A stretch of DNA of 64,000 bases from Lachnospiraceae bacterium C1.1 (GCA_030434875.1 JAUISW010000002.1:1-64000), one strand, 5' to 3'; counted from the stretch's first letter, positions 46,107 to 56,071 are shown. The notes: generated by a model from the letters alone, not told the origin. Translations and numbers: made by a program.

Positions 46107-46325
46107 ATGAAGAAAACGTTAATTTTAGCTATAGTTTGTGCGGTTACATTAGCCGGGTGCGGAAGTACTGAGAAGGCAGCTGATACAGCTTCACAGGCTG
46201 CATCAGGACAGGCAGAAGAAACTGCCGGATCAGTTGCAGAAACCGGGAGCGCATCAGAAACTGAAGCTTTTTTGATAATGATATGTGTATTTTTACTCAT
46301 TAGACTCAGTAATATTTCTGTATGA
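46107..46325 (+). pseudogene. Truncated lipoprotein joined to recombinase DNA
   Basis: Lipobox LAGC after a clean signal peptide, then a Ser/Ala/Glu/Thr-rich linker of about 35 residues. From about codon 54 the frame leaves the lipoprotein and reads antisense through the end of the tyrosine recombinase gene, stopping at 46325. This is the N-terminal stub of a substrate-binding or solute lipoprotein whose body was lost where the recombinase gene now lies. GAGGGA is upstream. It is similar in nature to the stub at 16246. Confidence 0.65.
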
Positions 46326-47348
46326 TTTTAGTTCATTTTCGCGAGTTGTGTAAATCTGTGTTGTCTGAACATTTTTATGGTGCATTAATTGCTGGGTGAG
46401 ACGTAAATCACCATTTGATTCCAGTACATTCATTGCAAAAGTTGCTCTTAAACGGTGAGGAGTAACATTTTTTGTTATATTTGCAGCATCTTTATATCTT
46501 TTTACAAGTCGTTCGGTTGATTTAATGGTTATACGGTATCCAGACTGCCTGAATATTTTACCATCACTATCTTTTATATTTCTTCCGTGGTTAAGAAAAA
46601 GAGCTTTCTCATTTTTGTCAGGTTTGTATAGACTTTCCCTGATCTCAAGATATTCCCTCACAGCGCCCTCGGATTCGTCACTCATATAAACATAATCATC
46701 TGTTTCTTGCTTACCCTTCTGAGTAACTCTGATACTGTGATTATTAAAATTTATATCGTCTATATCTATTCCGACCAATTCTGATACTCGAAGACCGGTT
46801 GCGAAAAAAAGCAAAGCAATAGCAGTGTCGCGTACACTGTTCTTTTCATAGTATTTTTTTTGTTTATTACTTAGTCCTTCTCCATCAACTACAGAATTAA
46901 GAAAAGATGCTTTTTCATCTTTATCGAGATAAACTACTTTATGTTCTTCGGCTGCGACATCAGCTTCGTCAAATGGATTTGGACCTTGTATTCGTTTTGT
47001 TCGGATCAGGAATTTGAAGAATCCATTTAGTGCAGCAAGACAGTGCTTTTTGCTTGATGATTTAAGACTACGTATGCTGCGCATATAGTGTCCTGCATCA
47101 GCATCAGTAAGATTATTAATGCTTTCAATTGGAATTTCTCGGATTGTGTGATTTTTAAGGCTGGTTATATTTTCAGTCATCCATATGAGGAATTTACGGA
47201 TTTCAATAGCGTAACTTAGGGCTGTGTTTGCAGAGTGTCTTCCGGATTTATTATCAAAGTAGTTCTGACAATATTCAGGTAAAGTTTCGATTATTTCATT
47301 TGCACTGTTATAGGTTTTTTTGCTGATCAAATCCTTGTATTCTGACAT
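46293..47348 (-). CDS. Tyrosine recombinase (XerC/D-like)
   Basis: 351 residues. An N-terminal SAM-like core-binding domain (about 20-130) is followed by the catalytic domain with Arg (FATGLRVSELVGID), a Lys in the beta-hairpin, HRLR (TPHRLRATFAMN), His (LMHHKNVQTT) and Tyr nucleophile in QIYTT. The size suits integron-free Xer/phage-type recombinases that resolve dimers or move cassettes. GGAGA is upstream of the ATG. A palindrome with three half-sites lies 24 to 68 bases upstream and is a likely binding site; a close relative of that palindrome precedes the serine recombinase at 57947. Confidence 0.9.
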   Translation of the reverse strand: MSEYKDLISKKTYNSANEIIETLPEYCQNYFDNKSGRHSANTALSYAIEIRKFLIWMTENITSLKNHTIREIPIESINNLTDADAGHYMRSIRSLKSSSKKHCLAALNGFFKFLIRTKRIQGPNPFDEADVAAEEHKVVYLDKDEKASFLNSVVDGEGLSNKQKKYYEKNSVRDTAIALLFFATGLRVSELVGIDIDDINFNNHSIRVTQKGKQETDDYVYMSDESEGAVREYLEIRESLYKPDKNEKALFLNHGRNIKDSDGKIFRQSGYRITIKSTERLVKRYKDAANITKNVTPHRLRATFAMNVLESNGDLRLTQQLMHHKNVQTTQIYTTRENELKSYRNITESNE

Positions 47349-47371
47349 TTTTATCCAGTCTCCATATACTA

Positions 47372-47416
47372 ATTATTAGATTATCTTAAACTTGTCTAAT
47401 AATGTTTATTATTAGA
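47372..47416. promoter_or_regulatory. Palindromic recombinase site candidate 1
   Basis: Half-sites ATTATTAGA (47372-47380), TCTAATAAT (47395-47403) and TATTATTAGA (47407-47416). The last two form a near-perfect palindrome around a 3-base centre. The same core occurs at 57744-57765 with three differences in 22 bases. Confidence 0.6.
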
Positions 47417-47656
47417 TATAAGGCAGAAAAAATCAAGAGATACGTATATTATAATAAACAATGTTTGCTTTGAGAATGTTGCTAGATATTTTTAGATCTT
47501 AGTAAGCTTGTTTAAAATAAAATACACCATGAGGCCTGATTTTAGGCTATATATGGCACTCTTACGATTGCATACAAGAGGCATATTTTATAAAATATAA
47601 GGTAAGATTGAAATAATATGCCCCATAGTCCGAATAAATACATGGGAGAAAAATAT

Positions 47657-50422
47657 ATGTATCAAAATGAAAAATATAGAGACAAAGCTGGTAAATATGA
47701 ATCATTACATAATATTGTTCTTATGAGTGATCGCTTGAATCCTGTTAGAATAATTTTACCTATTATTGTTATTATTTCAATAATTGTGGTTATGTGTGTA
47801 TATACATATATGCAGAAAAAAATTATCATCAAGGATGTTGAAAAGGTAACAGATCAGATGGCAGAATATATCGCAGGAAATATAGCCAGAGATATGAATT
47901 ATGCCAAGAGCAGTATTAGATTAGCCTCATCGACTATTTCTGAGTCAATGACATCTGAAAATTTAGAAGATCCGGCAGAAATCATAACGCCTATGGTTGC
48001 AAATACACCATTTGGCGGAATTGAATATATCAGATCTGATGGAATGAATGTAATGAATATAGGCGAACCATTTGATGCAAGTGACAGAGTCTATTATATA
48101 GAGGGTATTAAAGGTAATACGGGTATTTGGAATAATTTTCATCCCAAAACATCGAAAGAGACATTAATGAATTTTTATACACCTATCATTTATAATGGCA
48201 AGGTTACCGGAGTTTTAACAGGATATATTGCTGCAACAAGACAGATTGCGCCATTGTATGATACGAAATTATATGGGCAGGATATATATGGCTTTTTGGT
48301 TGATGAAAATAACATGATAATTTGTTCAACATTAAATTATGAATATGTACAGGATCTATCACTTGATCTGTTTATGGACAATTTAGGCTTTGATGAAGAT
48401 CAGAAGTTAAGACTTAACAACATAATTGTTAACGCGAGAGAAGTTGCAGCGTGTTATAAAGAGCCAGGGGGAAAGGGAAGAGTATGTGTTACAACAGTTC
48501 CCGGAACTGACTGGAAAGTTGTGATCAGTGTTCCACAAAAATCCTTTAATGCGATTATTAATAAGTATACAAAAAATTCTGTAATCACAATTTTTATCAT
48601 TAGTTTAATTCTTATATCATATGCAGCATTTGTACTTTTGAAAAATATATACAGACGTAGGGAAATTGCAAAGGAAAATGCAAAACTTGAAGAAGAAAAT
48701 CGCATCTTCGATGCAGAAAACAAGCGGGCTTTTACAGAAATATCGGAGATCCGGGACATCATTGCATCTGCAAATATGGGAACCTGGCGTATTGAACTTG
48801 TTGACGGCAAAGAACCACGTATGTATGTTGATGATACCATGAAGGCACTGCTGGGCGTTGCGGGTACGGAAAGAAGTCCGGAAGAAACATATAATGACTG
48901 GTTTAATAATATTTCGACGCAGGCAGTTCCGTCAGTGCTTGAATCTGTTGCCAGGATGAAAAGGGGAAACTTTGATGAAAATACATATCTTTGGGTTCAT
49001 CCAAGCAAGGGAGAACGTTATGTAAGGTGCGGCGGAACAGCACAGATCATTCCGGGCGGATTTCTGCTTAGCGGTTATCATTATGATGTTGATGAAGTTG
49101 TTCGTGAGGATCTGGCCAGAGTTGCTATGCTGAAAGATGCCCTTAATGAAAAGAATGATTATTATAATACTTTAGGTACACTTGCCGAAAGCTATAATAG
49201 CCTTCACGTTATAGATCTTCTTGAGGATTCAATTATTGAATTTAGTGCAAAAGATAGATTCAGAGATATTGTTAATCATAATAAGGGAGCAGGAGAAAAA
49301 GTTGCTCAGGCTGTAGGGCAGCTTGCTGCTGATGAATGCAGAGAGAGAGCTCTTGAATATACAGATCTTAAAACTCTTGCTGAAAGGATGAAAAATAAAA
49401 AATATATATCAACACAGCTGATAAGTAAGCGCATAGGATGGTTTCTTGCCAGTTTTATAGCGATGGAGACTGATGCTGATGGCCGGCCCACCAGGGTTGT
49501 TCTTACAACACAAAGTATTGATGAAGAAAAGAAATATGAAGAAAAGCTCATCAATAAATCGCGTACGGACGAGCTTACCGGTCTGTTAAACAGACGTGCT
49601 TATGAAGAAGATATATATGAACATAATGATATTCCTGATCATGAATATTTTGTATCAATCTCTCTTGATGTTAATGGACTTAAGGTTGTAAATGATACAT
49701 TAGGGCATGCCGCAGGCGATGAATTACTTATTGGTGCCAGTCAGTGTATGAAGAGATGTCTTGGTTCTTATGGAAAAATATACAGAATCGGAGGTGACGA
49801 ATTCATTGCCGTTCTTTTCTGTGATGATAAAAAATTGAAGGAAGTTCTGGATGATTTTGAGAAAACAATAGCTGATTGGAAGGGAAATCTTGTTGACAGT
49901 TTAACTATTTCATATGGTTATATAAGTAAGGAAGAAGAACCGAAAAAGTCGGTTAGGGAACTTGCTGTCATTGCGGATAAGAGAATGTATGAGGCAAAGT
50001 CGGCTCATTACAGAAAAAAGGGAATGGATAGAAGAGGAAATAAGGATGCACACAGCGCTTTATACAAATTGTACAGTAAGATTCTGAAAATAGATATTTC
50101 GAATGATACATATCAGATTATAGATATGGATTCGATGGAACAGACAGCAGAAAAAGGATTTTCTGATAAAATATCATCGTGGCTTTCTGAATTTGGTAAG
50201 TTAGGACAGGTTTACCCTGATGATCTGCAGGAGTATCTCAATAGGACGGATATTCAATTTATGAGAGACTATTTTATGGAAAATAAAAAATCTCTTAGTG
50301 TTTTCTATAGACGAAAATTTGATGAAGAGTATAAAATGGTAATGATGGAAATTATTCCGGCAAATGATTATAGCGAGACACATCAGAGTCTTTATTTGTA
50401 TGTAAAAAAGCTAGACGTATAG
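47657..50422 (+). CDS. Membrane diguanylate cyclase with extracellular Cache-like sensor
   Basis: About 921 residues from the ATG at 47657, chosen for GGGAG eight bases upstream; an ATG at 47618 is in frame. Two membrane helices (about 30-52 and 305-325) flank a Cache-like extracellular sensor (FGGIEYIRSDGMNVMNIGE). A coiled coil and two less clear PAS-like parts follow, then the GGDEF domain with RTDELTGLLNRRAYEED and RIGGDEFIAVLF. No inhibitory RxxD site is seen. About 150 residues follow the GGDEF domain and are unassigned. It makes cyclic di-GMP; the HD-GYP protein at 22802 would degrade it. Confidence 0.9.
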   Translation: MYQNEKYRDKAGKYESLHNIVLMSDRLNPVRIILPIIVIISIIVVMCVYTYMQKKIIIKDVEKVTDQMAEYIAGNIARDMNYAKSSIRLASSTISESMTSENLEDPAEIITPMVANTPFGGIEYIRSDGMNVMNIGEPFDASDRVYYIEGIKGNTGIWNNFHPKTSKETLMNFYTPIIYNGKVTGVLTGYIAATRQIAPLYDTKLYGQDIYGFLVDENNMIICSTLNYEYVQDLSLDLFMDNLGFDEDQKLRLNNIIVNAREVAACYKEPGGKGRVCVTTVPGTDWKVVISVPQKSFNAIINKYTKNSVITIFIISLILISYAAFVLLKNIYRRREIAKENAKLEEENRIFDAENKRAFTEISEIRDIIASANMGTWRIELVDGKEPRMYVDDTMKALLGVAGTERSPEETYNDWFNNISTQAVPSVLESVARMKRGNFDENTYLWVHPSKGERYVRCGGTAQIIPGGFLLSGYHYDVDEVVREDLARVAMLKDALNEKNDYYNTLGTLAESYNSLHVIDLLEDSIIEFSAKDRFRDIVNHNKGAGEKVAQAVGQLAADECRERALEYTDLKTLAERMKNKKYISTQLISKRIGWFLASFIAMETDADGRPTRVVLTTQSIDEEKKYEEKLINKSRTDELTGLLNRRAYEEDIYEHNDIPDHEYFVSISLDVNGLKVVNDTLGHAAGDELLIGASQCMKRCLGSYGKIYRIGGDEFIAVLFCDDKKLKEVLDDFEKTIADWKGNLVDSLTISYGYISKEEEPKKSVRELAVIADKRMYEAKSAHYRKKGMDRRGNKDAHSALYKLYSKILKIDISNDTYQIIDMDSMEQTAEKGFSDKISSWLSEFGKLGQVYPDDLQEYLNRTDIQFMRDYFMENKKSLSVFYRRKFDEEYKMVMMEIIPANDYSETHQSLYLYVKKLDV

Positions 50423-50645
50423 GTTGAGCTATATTTATAAAAAAATGAAAGGCTGCAGATATTTTAAGGATGAGTTTATATAGTATTATCAGTTTGAGGG
50501 CAGACATGAAGGCAATTGATCTTGGCCCGATCACAGACAACACCAGAATTATAGTCAAATATTATGCTAAAAGTCATAGCATATGTTCTGTCAGCAGGCA
50601 GGAAATAACATTGCCTGTAACTTAACTGTTTTGACTAAATAAACA

Positions 50646-50688
50646 GAAAAGCTCTTAGGGAATTTGTTTATTCTCTGAGAGCTTTTTT
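50646..50688 (+). terminator. Terminator
   Basis: AAAAGCTCTTAGGGAAT pairs with ATTCTCTGAGAGCTTTT, followed by Ts. It lies 220 bases after the GGDEF gene; the gap 50423-50645 holds no recognisable gene. Confidence 0.8.
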
Positions 50689-50789
50689 TGATGAAAGAAA
50701 ATGATATAGAACTATGACTTTTCGTCACAGCATATTTTGTGTTATATTGTTGTGTGTTTTTAATAAAAATTTTATAAAAGAGGATGAAA

Positions 50790-51728
50790 ATGGGGAAAAA
50801 TAAAATAAAACTTTCAAGGGTAGTTTGTACGATATCTATTGCATCGATGGCATTTTTTATGACAGCATGTTCTGCAAAGGGAATGGCAAAAGCGGCATTA
50901 GACAAGGGAGGAGAGATAATAAAAGAAAAAATAGATGAAGACTATAGGAAGAAGGATGAAGAATGTCGGAAAGTTCTTGAAGAAAGGGCTGAATTATACG
51001 GTATTGATCCGGAAGGTATTTTAATATCAAGCGGCGGAACGTATTTAAAAGTACCAGTAGATACTATTCATTCATATGAGGATATGGAGTCACATATAGG
51101 TAATTTCAGAAGATGGCTTCGTTTTGCCTATGCGGAAATGCCAAGAAGCCGGTATTTCGTATCAGTTAATGATCGTAATGATCTGGATATATGGTATGGT
51201 GGTTTTAGTGAACAGGATTATGGATATGATTCAGAATATTATTGGGATGATGAGTATATATTGAGTAGTTATGCGCAGCATCTTGTTGACAACGCAAGAG
51301 AAGAAGATAAATCAGCAGAAAAATTTTATGAGATAACAGGAATAGATGAGGATACAGCTATAGCTATACGAAGCAGAGTCATTCAAACTTATCCTTCATT
51401 TAATATAGAAGAGCCTGATAAGAATGAGCATACTTATACATTTATTCCGGGGGATACTATTATGCATTGTGAGAAATTTGTTATAGGTGATGAGGAATGT
51501 CCTATAGAGGCCGGTGTTTATAATGTAGACCTACCGGATGATCATGGGATCATACATATCACAGATTCTAATGACAATACAATTTACAGACTGGATGCGA
51601 AATACAGATATGGCCATACAGATGAAATATATAATTATGAAATGCTTCCGGTTAAAGTGGAACTAAAAAAAGGTAATATAATTTATATGACAAATGCAAC
51701 ATCCACATTTGATAGTTGTGTTGAATGA
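50790..51728 (+). CDS. Lipoprotein, unknown function
   Basis: 312 residues from the ATG at 50790 (AGAGG upstream at proper spacing; the ATG at 50784 is too close). Lipobox MTAC, then an amphipathic Lys/Glu-rich helix, a central aromatic acidic region (YDSEYYWDDEYIL) and a C-terminal beta-rich part (EAGVYNVDLPDDHGIIHITDSNDNTIY) that resembles small surface beta-sandwiches. No family was recognised. It is followed after 37 bases by a tiny lipoprotein gene. Confidence 0.65.
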   Translation: MGKNKIKLSRVVCTISIASMAFFMTACSAKGMAKAALDKGGEIIKEKIDEDYRKKDEECRKVLEERAELYGIDPEGILISSGGTYLKVPVDTIHSYEDMESHIGNFRRWLRFAYAEMPRSRYFVSVNDRNDLDIWYGGFSEQDYGYDSEYYWDDEYILSSYAQHLVDNAREEDKSAEKFYEITGIDEDTAIAIRSRVIQTYPSFNIEEPDKNEHTYTFIPGDTIMHCEKFVIGDEECPIEAGVYNVDLPDDHGIIHITDSNDNTIYRLDAKYRYGHTDEIYNYEMLPVKVELKKGNIIYMTNATSTFDSCVE

Positions 51729-51765
51729 CGATTTGCGCTCAATGAACAGGTGGAGGTAGAAAGCG

Positions 51766-51879
51766 TTGAGATTATTAACTAAATTCATAATAATCGCAGT
51801 ATCTGCAGGAATTCTCTGCGGATGTAATGCAGATGAAATTAATGATGAGAATAGTTGTATATGTTTTCCTGAAAACTAA
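51766..51879 (+). CDS. Tiny lipoprotein (37 residues) or lipoprotein stub
   Basis: TTG start with GGAGGTAGAAAGCG directly upstream. The product has a Sec-like hydrophobic helix and lipobox ILCGC, then only about 18 residues (ADEINDENSCICFPEN) before TAA at 51877. It could be a real lipopeptide-like protein or the start of a truncated lipoprotein. A terminator overlaps its stop. Confidence 0.5.
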   Translation: MRLLTKFIIIAVSAGILCGCNADEINDENSCICFPEN

Positions 51880-51919
51880 AAAATCCTGATCCAGGATATA
51901 TTCCGGGGTCAGGATTTTT
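51878..51919. terminator. Bidirectional terminator
   Basis: AAAAATCCTGATCC pairs with GGGGTCAGGATTTTT between the tiny lipoprotein gene and the convergent MATE gene. Confidence 0.8.
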
Positions 51920-51939
51920 AATATCATCTTATGAATGTT

Positions 51940-53301
51940 TCACTCTTTAATTTTTTTATATGTACCAAAATACATGGTGAGAAAGCTTGCTGATCCACCG
52001 ATTACATTTGATATGGGTTCTGCAAGAAATACGCCCAACACACCAAGCCCAAAGAGTTTGGGAAGCAGCAGAGTAAGCGGAACTACTATGATCACTTTTC
52101 TAAATAATGAAAAAAAGATAGACTGGCGGGCTTTTCCAAGGGCAACAAAGCTGGATTGTCCGGCGAATTGCAGAGCCATAAAAATAAAACCGCCAAAATA
52201 GATCATCATAGGAACCTGTCCTGTGCTGATCATTTTTTTATCTGAAGAGAACATAGTCAAAAAAGCGTGTGGGAAAAGCATTATAAGTGCCCACATGATA
52301 AAAGTATACAAAACTCCGACAAGAGACATAAATCGAATTCCTTCTTTTACTCTGCGGTTCAATTTTGCACCGTAATTATAACTTATGATAGGCTGCGCTC
52401 CTGCGGTTATCCCATTTATTGGTAAACTGATCATATCACGTACTGAGTTAATTATAGTCATGATCCCAACATAGAGATCGCCTCCGTGTATTGAAAGTGT
52501 TGCATTACAGATCGCCTGAACAAGGCAGTTTGTGGCACTCATAATAAATCCTGCAAGACCAAGAGGAATAATCTCTTTTAAGAGAGAAAAATTTGGCTTT
52601 AATAGGTCGCCGAATCTGAGCTTTATGATAGCTTGCTTACCCATCAAGAATCTAACTACAAATATACAAGAGAAGAATTGAGCAATGACTGATGCTATTG
52701 CAGCTCCGGCTACACCCATGTTCAGAATAAAGATAAACAACGGATCTAAAATAATGTTTATAAAGGCACCAAGCATCATGTAGGTCATGGCTTTTGAGGC
52801 AAAACCTTGAAGATTGATAAAGCCATTCATACCTGTTCCCAGTGTGACAAAAATGGTTCCGATCAGATATATTGACAGGTATCCGGAAGCATACGGGTAG
52901 GTCACATCGCTGGCTCCAAGCAGATAAAGAAGTGGTTTCTGCAAAAGAAATATTACAGTTGCACAAACTAGCCCATTAAGAAACTGCATGGACATTGTTG
53001 TAGACTCTATTTTGTGTGCTCTTTTTTCATCTGATCGTCCTCTGGCAATCGCACACAGTGGAGCTCCTCCGGTGGCGAAGAGATTGGTGAATGCTGCGAT
53101 CAGACTTATAATAGGAAATGTTAATCCGACACCTGTGAGTGCAACTCCATCTTCAACACCGGGCATATGACCTAAATAAATTCTGTCTACGATATTATAA
53201 ATGACCTGGACAAGTTGAGCCAGCGTAAGCGGAATGGCCTGCGCCAAAATCAATTTGCTGATCTTTCCATGAGCAAAGTCGCCTTTTTTTGTCTTTTCCA
53301 T
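51940..53301 (-). CDS. MATE-family efflux pump (second)
   Basis: 453 residues from the ATG at 53301, with AGGAG six bases upstream. About 12 helices; LILAQAIPLTLAQLVQVIYNIVDRIYLG opens the first half and EIIPLGLAGFIMSATNCLVQAICNA the second. This is the DinF/NorM-like MATE class common in clostridia. The substrate is unknown. It is more distant from the MATE protein at 27687, so they are not recent copies. It has no linked regulator. Confidence 0.87.
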   Translation of the reverse strand: MEKTKKGDFAHGKISKLILAQAIPLTLAQLVQVIYNIVDRIYLGHMPGVEDGVALTGVGLTFPIISLIAAFTNLFATGGAPLCAIARGRSDEKRAHKIESTTMSMQFLNGLVCATVIFLLQKPLLYLLGASDVTYPYASGYLSIYLIGTIFVTLGTGMNGFINLQGFASKAMTYMMLGAFINIILDPLFIFILNMGVAGAAIASVIAQFFSCIFVVRFLMGKQAIIKLRFGDLLKPNFSLLKEIIPLGLAGFIMSATNCLVQAICNATLSIHGGDLYVGIMTIINSVRDMISLPINGITAGAQPIISYNYGAKLNRRVKEGIRFMSLVGVLYTFIMWALIMLFPHAFLTMFSSDKKMISTGQVPMMIYFGGFIFMALQFAGQSSFVALGKARQSIFFSLFRKVIIVVPLTLLLPKLFGLGVLGVFLAEPISNVIGGSASFLTMYFGTYKKIKE

Positions 53302-53454
53302 TTTCAACTCCTAATGTTAAATACAAAAAAATATTATATACTAGTTTTAAGAGTTGCGAAAGTTTTGGAATTATTAAAATCTGCAAAGAAAATTGGAATT
53401 TTTGAGACTTTGCATCATACTTTATATTTTTTGATCTGATGGAGGAAATAACAG

Positions 53455-53598
53455 ATGAAAGTTGGAATATCCGCTTGTTCTAATGGACATTTGCCGGAAT
53501 GGCAGGATCAGATAAAAACACTTAAGAATGCAAAAGCTATTATGATTGGAAAAGAACATATCTTCCGAGATAGATGGCTTGGCGCAACGCAAAATTAG
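53455..53598 (+). pseudogene. N-terminal fragment like S66 LD-carboxypeptidase/MccF
   Basis: GGAGG and an ATG start a 47-residue product whose first part (KVGISACSNGHLPEWQDQI) looks like the start of MccF/LdcA S66 peptidases (VGI.ACSNG). It then departs (KAIMIGKEHIFRD) and stops at 53596. The family is normally about 330 residues, so this is a remnant. Confidence 0.5.
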
Positions 53599-53626
53599 CG
53601 AAGCGCCCATAGCCTTTTTTATCGAA

Positions 53627-54811
53627 TTAGTTTAAATCCTTGAGAGCAGTAAAGACGTGTGGTTCTTTATCGTACATATTTTCAAGATTGGACAGATATT
53701 CTTTATAATCTTCCTCGGTAAGTGATTCCCAAGTTTCACCTTCATCGTAAGAGGTTGACCACATATCCGCAGAGTCTGCAGTCTCATCAACTTTAAGAGA
53801 TACTTGAGGGGACATTTCAGTTGTATTGTTAATAATATCATACAAATTTGTAATAGTGACGCCTGCACCCTCAAGTAAATATTCGACGATACCTGTACTA
53901 TATATCTTAAAATAATCTCTGTTGTAGCCTGAAACGACATGAGCAGGCTTGCCGTCTACAGAAGTATAAACATCATAAATATCATTGGTTTCCATATCAC
54001 CAATAACCATTTCATCGATGCCGTCGGCATTGATATCTGCATAGCAAACTCCGATGGCTTCCATGGGATCTTTTGCCTCATTACCTTGTGTAATTGAATA
54101 ATACATAGGGCTGAGGTCTGCTGCTTCAAGTTCATTTGCGTCTTTGGCATTTTTTATTGTTGCAATTATCTCTTTTACATAATCTTCAAAAATATCTTCA
54201 CCCTTTGTACCTGCACCATCTGCATAGGTTCCGCCGTTAACGGGTTGAAGCGTTGCAGCAATTTCTCTTGCATTATCATATATTGCTGCGTAGGATTCGG
54301 GCATTTCTTCTCCGGTTGTATAATCCCACTGAACATCTGAAGGATATGAAATGTACACCTGATATAGCTTGCCGTCACCATCTGTGAGCTCGCCAATCTT
54401 AGTTTTCATACCACCTAAGTTTTCATAGCTGTCTGTGGTGCAAACATTAAAGATAAATCCGCCAAAACCGGCTTCACTGCTTGCTTTATCATAGATGCTA
54501 ATTGAATTTTCGAAGCTGGTTGCAAGGTATGTTCCTTCATACTCAGCAGGCATTGTAATAGAAATACGACCATTGGATACTACTCCATTTTTATTAGGAG
54601 TTAATTCTTCCTCATTATTATCTGATGCTTCTTCAGAAATTTCCTCGGTTTCGTTTTTTGCTTCTGATGCTGCTTCTGTTGAAGTATCAGTAACGTTTTC
54701 TACTGCTGTGGCTTCAGTGCTGGCATTAGCCTGTGTTTCTGATGTATGCGCAGCTTCGCATCCCGTCAATAAAATTGCACATCCCAAAGTTAATAATAGT
54801 GATCTTTTCAT
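53627..54811 (-). CDS. Lipoprotein, unknown function
   Basis: 394 residues from the ATG at 54811 with GAGGAGGAG upstream. Lipobox LLTGC, a long Thr/Glu/Ala linker (about 20-75), then a domain with GRISITMPAEYEGTYLATSFENSISIYDK and a later acidic region (YADINADGIDEMVIGDMETND) resembling FG-GAP/calcium-binding loops (DINADGIDE). It is probably an extracellular surface lipoprotein. No neighbour explains it. Confidence 0.7.
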   Translation of the reverse strand: MKRSLLLTLGCAILLTGCEAAHTSETQANASTEATAVENVTDTSTEAASEAKNETEEISEEASDNNEEELTPNKNGVVSNGRISITMPAEYEGTYLATSFENSISIYDKASSEAGFGGFIFNVCTTDSYENLGGMKTKIGELTDGDGKLYQVYISYPSDVQWDYTTGEEMPESYAAIYDNAREIAATLQPVNGGTYADGAGTKGEDIFEDYVKEIIATIKNAKDANELEAADLSPMYYSITQGNEAKDPMEAIGVCYADINADGIDEMVIGDMETNDIYDVYTSVDGKPAHVVSGYNRDYFKIYSTGIVEYLLEGAGVTITNLYDIINNTTEMSPQVSLKVDETADSADMWSTSYDEGETWESLTEEDYKEYLSNLENMYDKEPHVFTALKDLN

Positions 54812-54960
54812 ACTTCTCCTCCTCAAAAATCTATCCAAACATAAAGTTCTATAGCGTTTGCAAATATAATAGCATAAGTTATAGGAATTTTGTTATAATT
54901 ATTTCATAAATTATAGGAGTGGGGGTACTGATTCAACAAAAAACGTAGATCATATTGGAT

Positions 54961-54994
54961 TTCCGAATTCTCAAGGTAAGTGGCGTATTCGGAA
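54961..54994 (+). promoter_or_regulatory. Leader inverted repeat before the YitT gene
   Basis: TTCCGAAT (54961-54968) and ATTCGGAA (54987-54994) sit immediately upstream of the ribosome site AAGGGGG. It may shape the leader RNA; no riboswitch class is recognised. Confidence 0.35.
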
Positions 54995-55007
54995 CTAAGG
55001 GGGAAAA

Positions 55008-55841
55008 ATGAAAAAAAAACACGGATTTATATCATATATATTTATTATATTAGGAGCCATTATGGCCAGTTTTTCTGTTGCATTGATACTGCTTCCAAAT
55101 GACGCTATTGATTACGGAACAGCAGGTGTTGCAATCATCATAAGCAAACTTACAGGAGTAAAACTGTCTCTTTGCATTATTGCGGTGTTTATTCCATTTT
55201 TGGTCGCAGGCTATGCATTTCTTGGAAAAACTTTTACTGTAAAAGCTGCGATAGGATCTGTTGTTTATACCATAGGTCTGTCTTTTTTCGAAAATATTTC
55301 ATTTGAACTTAATACAGAACATTTCCTGGCTGTAGCTTTTGGAGGGGCGATACTTGGAGCAGGATTGTCATTGATACTTAGAAGCGGTGGCTGTATAGAC
55401 GGATCCGAGATATTGGCAAATATCATAGTCAAAAAAATGTCGGATAAAACAGGGCGCAACTATAGTATGACCCCGATTTTACTGGCGTTTAATGCACTTG
55501 TTTATATGACGGTATTTGCCTTAATTGACTCAACAGCTGCATTGTTAAGTTTACTTGTTTATGTTGTTGCAACAAATGTTATAGACCACTATACAGATCA
55601 TTTCGAATCAATTAAACAAGTTACTATAATTACGCAGGACCCCGATGGAATAATAAAAGATATCAAGGACAAGCTTAATAAGACATGTACGATCATGGAC
55701 TCCAGAGGGGCTATTGCAGGAGATAATAATACACTTATTTGTTACATAAGCTACTTCGAGCTTCCTATGATGAAAGAAATTATAACTACACACCCCGGAA
55801 GTTTCAGCACAGTTTCAACAATTGATGAGATATTAAGATAA
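55008..55841 (+). CDS. YitT-family membrane protein (DUF161 + DUF2179)
   Basis: 277 residues. Five to six membrane helices with GAIMASFSVALILLPNDAIDYGTAGVAI and LGAGLSLILRSGGCIDGSEIL form the YitT core. The cytosolic C-terminal DUF2179-like domain has VTIITQDPDGIIKDI. Possible transport or ligand sensing, unknown. AGGGGG precedes the ATG. It ends 120 bases before the repeat copy B. Confidence 0.85.
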   Translation: MKKKHGFISYIFIILGAIMASFSVALILLPNDAIDYGTAGVAIIISKLTGVKLSLCIIAVFIPFLVAGYAFLGKTFTVKAAIGSVVYTIGLSFFENISFELNTEHFLAVAFGGAILGAGLSLILRSGGCIDGSEILANIIVKKMSDKTGRNYSMTPILLAFNALVYMTVFALIDSTAALLSLLVYVVATNVIDHYTDHFESIKQVTIITQDPDGIIKDIKDKLNKTCTIMDSRGAIAGDNNTLICYISYFELPMMKEIITTHPGSFSTVSTIDEILR

Positions 55842-55958
55842 AGGAAAGTGAATTTACAACTTAAGTAAATCGTAAGATTAGGATGGGAGATTTTTAGACT
55901 AAAAATAGTATTTGCTGTTCCGTTTATTGTGCTTGTTTGATTACATGTGGTATGTACA

Positions 55959-56016
55959 GGCATTTAAATGGCCTGTTTGCATGACTTTGAGGCACGCAGT
56001 GACGAAAAGTCATAGA
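55959..56016 (+). repeat. Dispersed intergenic repeat, copy B
   Basis: Matches 11659-11716 (31 identical bases, then a similar GAAAAGTCATAG tail). Here an ATGACTTT/AAAGTCAT inverted repeat is intact. It too lies between convergent genes. Confidence 0.7.
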
Positions 56017-56034
56017 TTTTTGATACAAAGCATC

Positions 56035-56071
56035 AAAAACTCCCCCGGAAATATTTTCCGAGGGAGTTTTT
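56035..56071. terminator. Terminator of the surface-protein pseudogene
   Basis: AAAAACTCCCCCGGAAA pairs with TTTTCCGAGGGAGTTTTT, directly after the minus-strand stop at 56087. Confidence 0.85.
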
